Shown one piece after another: positions 47,801-59,800 of a DNA stretch of 64,000 nt (its first letter is position 1; each line of letters starts with the position of its first letter). The notes beneath the pieces are model-generated. The model had not been told where the DNA came from. It saw only the letters and a list, made by a program, of their open reading frames with translations, and did no database searches. Origin of the DNA: Branchiostoma floridae. Taxonomy: Eukaryota > Chordata > Leptocardii > Amphioxiformes > Branchiostomatidae. The stretch covers positions 17,819,515 through 17,883,514 of the forward strand of contig NC_049983.1 of assembly GCF_000003815.2 (NCBI RefSeq), written 5' to 3'. Both the position numbers and the translations under genes were made by a program.

Positions 47801-50800
47801 TTGGTGTCTCCTCGAGAATGTCTTGAACACCAGGATATCTGAAGTGTGTATTCCTTGGCGATTGCTGATGTTGCATAAGTAGAGCTCTTTAAATTCACCA
47901 AAAGTACAATTCACCACAGCTAAGTAATACTTTCCCCTAACTATCCAGAGGTGAACAGAAGAATGCTGGAGACTGAGAGGTTGTACAGATATGCCACGTC
48001 AGCCATGGGGAGGTTTGCTCATGAGGGGGAGGTCCAGGCGGCCGCTTGTGGAGTCATCGAGATGCTGTCCACTGATGGTCAGTTACTGTAAATCCTCAAA
48101 TATCTGGAGTAGTTTCATTTTTGCAGCAGGCACTGTAAAATTAAGTTGCGGCAAATATGGGTGTTTGTGCTTCAGTATTGTTTTGACTGCAAAGTTAACA
48201 CACAAAGGTTCAAACATGATTATATCCGACTTTTAGATAAAGGAGTTTATAGTTTCTTTCTTTCCTTTGGTACCAAATGTTCTGAATTATCTCAACACAA
48301 AAAAGCTAACAACAAGTTAGCAAGGAAACTGGTAAATTATGGGAAGATATTGTTGTAATCTCTTTGTATGTAAAAATTTTGCTGTGTTTTCTTTTATTCT
48401 GCCAGTGTTTGAAAATCATTGATCTAAAATGTTTTTTCTTTCTTCTTTATCTATGCATGTTCCCATAGTCTTCCCTTTTATTATAGATTTCCTGTCTGCT
48501 CCCTTCCCCTTCAAATAAGCAGTTTTCATGATACACCACTTGAATGTTTTTCCAGAAACCTGTCAGAGGCAGATGGTAGACGACCATGTGCCTGAGCTGG
48601 TGTTCAAAGGAATGCAGGCCTTTCCCAAAAATGCCTTCATGCAGACTTTTGCCTTGAGCACCTTAGCCTACCTGGGTAAATGTGATTAATTGCATAGCAC
48701 CTAGCTAACCTTTGTTCAAGCACAATAATTGCAACACAGTTCTTTTCTTCAAGAGACAATTCAGCAGATTTCGTTATAACAAAATGTATTTTCTGGAGGC
48801 AGCAAGCCTATAAAGATGTATCAATATACAAAATGGAGTGAACATACATTATCAGGTACAGCAAAATACAAATATATCGGGATCAGACTATATGCTACTT
48901 GTACCTTTACTGCAGGTGATGCATTGAATGCCTCTGACGATGAGGACACGTTTGAGAGCAGGCTTGTGACAGGACAGAACATATCCTGGCTCGAGGACAT
49001 CTTCAGTGCCCTGACCAATCACGCAAGTGATCCAGCTGTACAGGTCAGTCCCAGAATGCACTTTGTCAATGCTTCAACACTCTGACTACATGGAACGTTT
49101 TCAAACAGTGCTTTTTAAAAAGCACCAACTTCTTCTTTGTGTTTTTATCTGTCTTTTTATCTGTAGTTGATATTTTCTTGTGATGTTTGGTTGCTTATTT
49201 GTCATTTTAGGAAGCTGGCTGCAGGTCCCTTTGCAAACTTCTCGAGCACCATCCAGATCTAATTAAGCATATTGGGGAGGAAGACAATCAGTAAGTCCCA
49301 AGTATGCAAATGAAGCATACATTCTAAATATCATTGATTGTTACCACGTCATAATTTTAGAATTGTTATTAGGTGATAAAACAAAGATTATGGATGAGGT
49401 TATTTCATCAAAATGCAGAAATTGTATGTTACTTAAAGTATGTTAACCTTTCCACTTACTACATTGAATGGACATTATCAAATGAATCTGTTAAGTTCGC
49501 CATAAATGTATGATTGGATGTAATTATCCATTCCTACACCTTTGATTTGAATTGCAGGAAAAAGAAGAAGGTAGCCACACATAAAAGGCTGGTATCTCTG
49601 TCCTTTTGTCATTCTGTTGCTGCAGCTTCAACATAGTGTTGTTAACTCACTAAACTCATCTGTCCCCCTCATTAGTTCCCCTTCCAACAAAACATTGTGA
49701 GACATTGTCTGTAGAATTAGCATGGAGTCCAGCCTTGTTGGCTTTGGTCCACTTCCAACAGTTGCTACCCTGCCTGGTATAGCAACTGTTGGGAGCAGCC
49801 CAAATCTAATAATCTAGGACTCAAGGCTACTGTAGTATACATTAAGCCTGTTCATGGTTCCATCTGCACTTTGGTAGAGGTGCATTTGGGGTTTCATGTC
49901 AAGATGAAGACCCCTGACTTTGTAGACCATCGATATTTGATACTGTTAGCTGAGTTTTTAATGTTTGTCTAGTAGGGCTTCACCTTTGACAACCTACAGT
50001 GCAACCTGCTGTGCATGTGCAGTTGGAACCATGGACAGGCGTATATAGTCATCAGACATGTGTAACATTATTACTGTTAGATGCTATATTTCAGCTGCAG
50101 TAGATAGAGGGAAAGCCTAGAGAACATATTCTTTCTAAACTGTTGTTTTGTTGTGGCTTTAACTTTCTTTTTTTGTGAGAGTAGTGACCAAAATTTCAGC
50201 TGGCATAAAGTACTTCTTGCTTGGAGAGAGATGCTGTGTGGTGTGAGCTGAATGTGTGTTTTTTACTGTGTAGCCTGCTGTGAGATTAGCCTGACTTAAA
50301 AACTTAGTGGTATCATATGATGATACGTCAAGAACCAGTTACTCGAGCAACTGGATATGATTTGGGAAAATTCCAAAATCATATCCAGTTGCTTTTTGGG
50401 AAAATTCCAAAATCATATCCAGTTGCTTGAGTAACTACTTTTGCGCATATCTTATTACCTGGATGTCTAACCTTCATGGATATACATGTAACGTTATGAT
50501 GATATTTCCTTGTTGTACAGTAGCTAGTCAGATCTCACACTCATTGTTGTCATTCTGTGTTTGTTTGTCTTTTAAAAATTAAAGATCAAGTAACAGTGAA
50601 TGTGTAACTGTCATTGACATTGTTTTTGCACTCTACATGCCATATTCTTCAAAGACTAGGTTTTGACCTTGAGTAGATAAAAGGAAGTACACTCAAAAGT
50701 GCTGCTGTATCAGTAACTTAACAGACAGGATGACCTGAATTGAAGTGAACATCATTATGATAGGTTTTGGTGTTTAGAAACTTTTGATTTGATTAATGGG

Positions 50801-53800
50801 CTCAATAACTTTTGGCAATCAACAGCAGGTCTTTTTAATACCAAGAATAGTAAATTTTCTCAGTGGTCTCGACTAATTGACTAAATTTAAGTCTCTTACT
50901 AAATTTAAATTTAGACAAACTTGAATTACGTGCCCCCCTCCGCAGGATGCCCATCCACTCTGCAGTGCTGGCAGCCATTATGATGCATGGAGAGGACCAG
51001 TATGTCTTCAAAGTGGCTTGTGAGGCCATCTACCATCTTACAGCCGAATGGGGTATGTACATTAGATGTTCTTTAAGGGTTCATCCATTTTAGATATGCC
51101 AGTATCAGAAAGTGTTGCTTATGGTTAAAGTGCTGTTATAGATAAGCTTCTCCGTAATTCATATGGCATCTACCTAGTGTGAAAGAGTTGTAGTCAAGAG
51201 CCTATGTCATTCTAATAGTACTGGTCTTTTACTCAACTACTGTTTCATTCCTTCATTACTTTAAAATTTCTGTCAAACAATGGGAGTTGGAAGGTGGAAA
51301 ATTGCAGAAAAATAGAATCATTATGAAAGAAAGTCACATTTTGACACCTCCACACATGATTCTTTCATAACCAGTGTTGTTTTGCTGCTGTGTGATTGCA
51401 GAGCCTTTGCAGACCTTAATGATGAACAAAGGTGCCTACCTCAGCATCTTGAACTACATGGGTCATCATGCAACCATCCCGGGCGCACAGCAGTTTGCCT
51501 GTCGGGCCTTGAGAGGACTCACCCTGCTGAAGTAGGTCAAAACTACAAGCCAGCTTTGATCATTCCTCTATGCAGAGACATCCAACGGTGCCAGCAAGCT
51601 GCCTCTTGTTTGTGCTCTGCTATCTCAACCGTCACCATCAGTTCCTGTGGGCGTCGCCACAAACCAGCTGTCAGCCAATCAGAGAATAGTCCTTTCAGTT
51701 TTCAAAAGGGATATGTATAACTCATTGATATTTATAAGCAGGGTAGTCAGGAACTAATGGTGACTGTTGAGATAGCAGAGTACAGACAAAAGGCAATTTG
51801 CTGGCGCCGTTGGATGTCTCTGCATAGGAGAATGGCTATGATTGGTTTAACTCTTTATCTGTTAGTCCTGAGCATGACAGCCTTTGTTACAGAAGTTTTG
51901 ATGGCACTTCTTGATCCTTTTTCCACAGTGATGATCACAAACAGAAGCTAGCGGAGGTCAGTGCCCTCAGTCTGGTGGCGTCGGCCCTGAAGCGTTTCCG
52001 TGACGATGTCGGGGTGCAGGAAGAGGCCATCGGTGTCATAGCAACCATGTCTGATGTTGGTAGGTTTAAAACTAAGTTTTTTTTCATCCCCAGTTATAAA
52101 ATGTTAGCAGTAAGTGAACACTTACACATGCACTATAATCTTCTAATACATATAGTTTTATTGCACAACAACTGTACGGGGTACAAAGTATGGCATCTAC
52201 ATTTATTAACTACAGTTCTATAACTTAACGCTTATCTAACTAATACAGAAGTAACTGTTGTAGTATGGGATAAATTTCTTACAGTTGTTGGAGGCTTTTA
52301 CAATCATTGGAGGAATTTCTAATGTCTAAACCTTCTTTGATATATTTTCCTATATCTGTCATGCAGGGATTGTCACATGTCATGATGTATTTGAATTTGC
52401 ACTTCAGGTCCATCGAGATAAAAACTTGTGTATAAGATGACAGCCTTGTGTACAGAGAATTTCGTACATGATATTATGGACTATTTTGGTGGTTGCACAA
52501 AATTGTGTGGCCCAAGGGCTGTTGCAATGGAGATGGGTACCACCCTATCACCCTATCACCATCTGGTGCATACTGATGATCTTATATTTTCCAGCCATAG
52601 TGCGGCACCAGTGTATAATAGAGAAGGTTCACACCATAGTTCTGGACTCCATGAACAAGTTCCTGTTATCCAGGGATGTACAGGACCTGGGGCTGGAGGC
52701 ACTCGGTGTTCTCTCATTGGCTGGTAGGTCAAGCCTTTTATGTACTTAATGATACATGTACATGTACATTAGGGGCTTTGTTAGTAAGAACAGAAAGGGC
52801 ATGAGACTCCGGACTAATCTGTCTAAAGATATAGTATGACAAACAACATGGATTTGGTGCGCCAACATCTGCACATTTGCCACTAAGAGCAGTATTTTTT
52901 ACTGATACATTTATCCACAGGAATTCAGATCTTGACCTGTTTGTTTTCTCCCCACCGTAGCCGGTGTTCCTGCCATGTTGAATGAAGCTGGGGCCCTGCA
53001 CACTACCATCCATGCCATGGAGAAAAACCCAGAGGATGACTGTAAGTCATCTTAAGTGTGTTGTAGTGTGTTGTAATCATTGAATAAAACATATAGAACG
53101 CCACTCACATTAACCCGGTGATAAAAGAGAAAGTAGATTTTGTGATACACATACATTTGCAGGGCTCGAAATACCACCTGCATATGCAGGTTAGTGCATG
53201 TAAAATTTGAGCTGTGCAGGTACAAAATGTATTTCTGGTGTCTACCTGCACCTAACCTGCACTGGTATATGTACTGGGTTTTATACATAAATGTCCTATA
53301 ATGTAGCTGTATATATATTGTTATTAGTTACATTGACTGTTACCACCTAGAAAGTATAAAACTAAAAGAAAAAATAGCAATGGTTCCTGAACAATTTTAG
53401 TATGATCCATACTTCCTAAATTCAAGGTGGTGCAGGTAAAATTTGTCAGGTGCAGGTAATTTTAAGTGTTACCTGCATAGGGATGCGTACCTAAACCCAC
53501 GTTTAGGTACAGGTCCGGATTCGAATCCAGAGGTTTAGGTACAGGTCCGGACCTAATGAGTCCGGACCTAAATGCATGCCATTGAATATTATATCATAAT
53601 ATTATATTATGATATGTTACAACGGCAAGAAATGTATCAAAAAGGGTAGAAGCATGTTTGAACCAATAAAAACGTGTTTATTATGGTAGACACATGATGC
53701 AACAAAAATTTGACCCTTGTTGTTTTTCCCTCACTGGGGCTCAGAGACTGCTATGGTGATTTCACAGTAATTTTATCTGTCAAAGTGGCCATCTCCTGAC

Positions 53801-56800
53801 CTGTTATCCTGCCTGGCTTGCACTAATTAGATACAGGTCCAGTACCGGTACACCAGGGTTCGGTATTTTTGTATCTGTACCTACTTGATTGTACCGGTAC
53901 TGTATCGGTACACTGTACCGGTACACATCCCTATACCTGCACCAGTGCAGGTATGCAGAAAAAAGTATTTCGAGCCCTGATTTGTATATGCTGTGAATCC
54001 ATTTTCGTAAAATTAGATCCTCGTAAACTTAAATTCATTTGCAGTGTACTGTATGGAGTCTTTCCTTGTCATGATCAGTCACTGTGGAAGAGCACTTTCC
54101 CAATATTTGGTAGTTATTTAAGCTAATTTTAGTTAGTTACAATACTAGAAATTTCTTTCAAGTAAACACAGCATTGTCCCTTTTTCCTGCCCCCCTCCCT
54201 CCCAGCTATCCAGTACAAGGGGCTGATCATGCTGCAGGTGCTGGTGGATGAGGAGAGGTTCAACAGTCCTCAGGTCTGTGAAGAAGTCGGCAAGCTGGTG
54301 GTGGAGGCCATGAGCAGATTCAAGGACATCATAAGGATACAGGAGGAGGTGGGGTTGCAGACTAATACATATTTACTACAGTAACTGATACACATTTTCT
54401 ATTGATTGCATGTATGATTACATGTCTCAAAATTTTGATACTATACACCAATGAAACTACTGGAACTGTATCTACTAATGACAAGGTGGCATAGTAGCCA
54501 TGTGGATAGGGTTGTTGACTCAGAAACTGAAGGTACAAAACTGGTATATTTTTTGCCTGGTACAATTGTTTTACCATAAATGCAGCACAAACAAACACAA
54601 TCTAGGTGAGGACAACCTTTAAGATGAATCTTAAAAAATCAAAAGAATGTAGAAATGGCTCCAATTTTTTTTCGAAATACAGTGTATACATTGTATAGGA
54701 CTTCTGATTGAGGAAAAAAAACATAAAAGAAATATGGAGCATTGTAGTTGATAATCTAAAGAATATTTTCATTCTTACAAAGTCTTGCTTTCCCAAACTG
54801 ACAATCTAATGATTCCTTAAAGTCTTCATGGACCATCTTGATGTGTTGTTGCAGGGCTGTGTTGCTATCCAGCTGTTGGCTGAGATGAGTACAGACATGA
54901 GCCAGGTGTTGGTGAACAATGATGCTCAGGAGTGTCTCTTCCACATACTGGAGTGCTACTCTTACAATCAAGGTAATAAACTGATCTGTAAGCCCCACTC
55001 AACTTTATCAAAATGTAAATGTGAAAATAAAGACGTAAAAATTTGAATATTTGACCAACATGCAGCTACTCTCTCATTGGTTCAACATCGAATTGCCATG
55101 TTATCATTGGTTAAATTCACTAATTGTGAATACTTGGTGTATTACAAAGCTCATGTATTACACAACAGGTCTGTTATGCCAAATGGTAGTTATGGTTATA
55201 GTACTGTTACAGATACAGACAGTCAGCACAGCCTATTTTTGCAGGCTGCAAAAAGTTATACATTCATTTATGTCAGTACCAGATTCAAATTGAGCAGTCC
55301 TACAAGTTTGGTGTTTGTTAACTTGTTTGTTTGTTTGTTTGTTTACAGGTCTCCTGGATGTTGCGAGTGAGTGTCTGTACGTCCTGAGCTGTGAACTTGA
55401 CCTGAAGCCCCAGATGCTGCTGTCTGCTTGTAGTAAAGGTTCCATCAGGGTATGTGCCTGTCATGTTCATTTTCAAAACTTATGAGTAATACAAACACAA
55501 TGTACATTGAGTGGAAAGGTAAAAAATAGGTGCAAAGTGTCTTGTTGCTTATTTGATAGAAATAAATTATTCTTAACAAATTTAATCAGCTATTTAACAT
55601 TTAGTCTGTGTAGGGTCTGTAGTATTTTTCAGGTTATGGAGTATCAATCAGGCTTGTTTCTCAGACGTTATGCTACTTTTTATGAAAATGATTTTTCATC
55701 TTTTTTCTGTTTGATGAATCTTTATTTTTGTTTTAATTTCTGATTATACTTTTATTCACCATTTTCTACAAAAGCAAGAAGTAAGTTCTCAGATTTTTTT
55801 CATCTTTGCAAAAACATTTTGCTTGGTGTGCTTTTTGATTGGTTTTTATTTTTTGATACTCAAATTTTACCTAGCGGTGCTCCCATACTGTTAAGGGAGG
55901 TGGAGCCCTGTTAAACTAGCAAGGATGGTACACAGGGTAAATATTACCTGGCCTGCACCAACCTACAGATACAGGTGATATTTCAAGGCCTGAGCGTGTA
56001 CATATACAAAAATATAAATCTAACAGACTGAGTGTACATCCCTTGACCAGGGTGTGGAGTGTCTGATCCAGCTGGGTGCTGATGTCAACACTGGGGAGGG
56101 ACACAACACGCCGCTCTGTCTGGCCTGCGAGAGGGGAGACGAACACTTAGTCCACTTTCTGCTCAAACAGGTAACTGTAATCATTAGTATTTAGGAGAGA
56201 AAAGTTTCTGTATATTTTCTGTTAGAAATAGTTAAATTTCAAGGATGATTTGCATCTTGTTGTAGAGATACTGCTAGAGGCTGTTATTCTGTATCTAACA
56301 AATTGTCACTCACAAGCTCAGTGCATATCCCAAACTAAGCTTTGTTTTTAACAAAATGTAGACATAATTTGGGCTTTCCTTTTGAACTGAGTTCAATCCC
56401 CGGCTGAGTCATACCAAAAACTTTTAAAATGGTACATGCTGCTTTCTCTGCTTAGCACTCAGCACTAATGAGGAAGCTTAAGAGTATGGGAGTTAAACAC
56501 ACATCATTACCAGCGGACTAGCCCCCTGCCATAGTGGCTTGCATAGATGTGTGGCATTGAGAGGATACAGAAATGGAGATGGGCATTTGTTACCGATGTA
56601 CGGGAACTTTAGTTTTAAATTTGTTTGTCTTTCTCCTCCAGGGTATTAGTGACCTTCAGCCTGCTCTCCAGTTGAGTCTGAAGAAGGAACATCACAGCAT
56701 CATCGGCCTGCTGCTGAAACACATGGGGCACGACCGCGAGGCCGGCGTGGTGTCCTGGAGCGGCCTCAGTCTCGGCGGGCTGAGGGCCGAGTGGTTACAG

Positions 56801-59800
56801 CCCATGCTGGTAGACAGGAACATCACCAAAAACATGGATGGTAGGGACTAGAATGCTTATTAACAAACCATCAAAACATATGTATACTACAAACTTGTCA
56901 ATCCTGTGACTACATCTGTCTATGTTGACCATCTTCACAGCTACGATTAAAAACTATTTTCAACAAGATTTCTCCAGTGTCACTAATGAAAGACACAGAA
57001 TAGCTGTTTGAAACATCTGACCAGTTCCAAAATCATAATTTCCAGTTGCGTCAGTAACTGCTTTTTGGTGTACAGCTGTTTGCATAAGGACAACCTGGCC
57101 ATTGTGGCCACTAAATGGTAACCACTTTTATATCATACCTGTGACACGAAAACGTTCGATACGGGTGTTCCGGACCGGGCCATAACTGCCGTATCGCACA
57201 GGTTCGAAAGGCATATCACATGGGCTCCATTCGAATAAATCGAACTGTTTCGAGCGGGCCGAGTGCGGTGCCATCGAAAGTTCGAATGCCTGATTCGGAC
57301 GTTGGAACATTACTGTTGCAACACTTTCTGTCCCTCGGTCCCAGCCCTCCCGCGGTTCGAATCACCCTCCGGCGGTCGGGCAATCCGACCCGCGGCGGTC
57401 GGGCTGGTACCTCGGGTGATACGGAATACACCGTGTTGTATATATATATTCTATATATAGATAATTTTACCCATTGATGATACAAGCTGTTGTCAGTTGT
57501 CATCGATCCTCTGTAACCATTGTCATTAACAGACAGAAACTCAACCAAAATCACCTTTCTTTTTTGTAATGTTCCAGGTTCGGGTGTTGCCATGGCAGCC
57601 ATGGTGAAACACGTCCGTAACCGGCGGGAGATGCGCCCCCTCCCGCTGACCAGGAACCACTTTGGAGGCAGCGACCCGTCTCTGGCTAAAATGTCCTTCC
57701 CTCTGGACGACTCCACGGACAGGAGATTTCCACTCTACCGTTCAGGTATGTGGTGTTTGTGACGGTCACCGCTGATTTTCAATTGATCAAAATTGCATCT
57801 ATTTTTGAGAGAAAGCTTAAGATTAAATCAAGATTTTCAAAATGTTTTGCATCAACTATCACATTAAGATTAGCAATGATATATCAATGGAGGAAGAATG
57901 ATAGTAAATAGTTTGTTCATTTATATTGTAAATAAGAATTATAGCATTTTGTTGGTGGGAACGCACATAGTGAAGAAAATGTAAAAATGACAACTAAATC
58001 CGAGATAGATGCACATGTTTTTTTGTGTATTTGTTACCTTGCCATTGTACAGCAGTGGTATAGTTATTGTAGATTGCATTTTCTATAAACGACTGTCGAT
58101 GTTTGTTCAACGGAAAACACACTATGATGATTAATTTGTCAAAACAGTGCTGTTCATTGTGCCTTGAAACTATGTACAAATGATAAACATGTCAAGTCTC
58201 CATGTCTACATGTACGTGTATACTGGCATCCTCTAACTTAAAGGTAAAGCCTGTGTCACACAATCCAGACCTCCCCAGGACTTTGCTCCCAACCACTTCC
58301 CACCCAAGGCTGGTGCTAGGTTAGGAGTAGTCAGGAGTCCATCCAATTCTAGCTCCTGTTTGATCCTTCGATAACATCCAAGCAGAATCTGACCTTCCCG
58401 ATTTCCTTGATTTTTCAAAATCTATAGCAAGCTGAAAAGCTGAAACATGTTGATGTAGGTTAGACATACAAGTGATAACTGAAGATACACCAAAAAGTAG
58501 TTACTCAATCAACTGGATATGGTTTTGGAAATGGTCAGACGTTTCAACTACTATCCAGTAGTTTTCGTAAGTGACACTTAAAAGCCGACAATTCAAAAAG
58601 AACTAATTATGGTCAGCAACCTTGCAGTCAAACTCCCAACCACAGATGACCTTGCTCACACTAGCTCCCAGCCATGGTCTGTAGAAGGTCTAGTGGAAGT
58701 GGTTGCAGCTATGTGTGACAGGACTTAAGGCACTTTTCTCAGTTTCTTGCTCTACTTTTCTCCTGCAGTTGCCAGACCAGATGATACTAACCAAGGTAAA
58801 GGGTACTGCACAACTTTCCATTCTGCAAACCTTTCTGAGAATTTTGGTGCTTTTCTTTTTAGTAATCTTGACTTTGAAAACTTACCCTTCAGCCCTCTCT
58901 CTTACACTCTTTACTAACATTTTCAGTTTCATCTAACGACGAGACTAAAGGTAGACGTCTTCTTCCTTTTGTTTGTCCTCTTTTGTTTTGTGCTTGTTAG
59001 TGTTAGTACTCACTTAGGACAAGAAATTTGGAAACTCGAATTTGATAATCATATTTTCCGTTTTCGGAAAGCTTATATATGAATATGACCCTTGGCAATG
59101 ATACTGTATTTTTATGATCCTGTATTCAGAGGTTGAAGACCAGACCTACATATACAAACACAAGCAGAAACAGAAATAAGAAATTGATGCCAACATTTAT
59201 TTGTACAATTATAACAAAAAAGATTTCATTTTAAACGCCAATTATGCTCCCCAATTATGTATGATACAATGTATTTAATAGAATATTCACCAAGATGATT
59301 GACCAAACTCAAGTTTTGAGAATTCTTGTGTCAAGCTTTATTGTGTTGATTTGAACTTACGTTGTTGTAATATGTTGCTTGCTGCATGCCCTGCTGGCTT
59401 GCTTGCATGTATGTTACATTTTTGCTTTGCACATAAACAGGTGTTCAGCGAGGCAGTACAGTTAGAGGTACTGTTTGCTCATGCTTGTTGTACTAGTTTG
59501 CATCATTTGCGCTTTTGCTTTGTGTGTGCAATACACACTAACGTTGCAACTTTGCTTTCTGGTAACAATGTAATTGAAATCAGTGTGACTGTGTGTGTGC
59601 TACTAATTTCATGTACTTGAAGTCAAAAGTTCGGTGACATCATTTCTTGAGTCATTGCACTTACTTTAGACAGCTGAGTTTGCAAATGGGATCATGTTCA
59701 TTTTCTAGCAAGCATAACCAGCGACACTTCCTTTGACGGGTACGAGGTCCAAGACATCCGGAGAAAGAGTTTCGCTTACGCGAGGTCTCCCTCAGAAGAC

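Noticed and set aside
49559-49572. Possible 13-nt microexon (GAAAAAGAAGAAG) between LRRK exons 10 and 11
   Set aside because: It has AG and GT borders, but including it shifts exon 11 out of frame; exons 10 and 11 join in phase without it.
57216-57716. 166-codon - strand open frame in LRRK
   Set aside because: It spans the CpG-rich block and the antisense of LRRK exon 57578-57745; codon composition follows from GC content, and no motif is seen.
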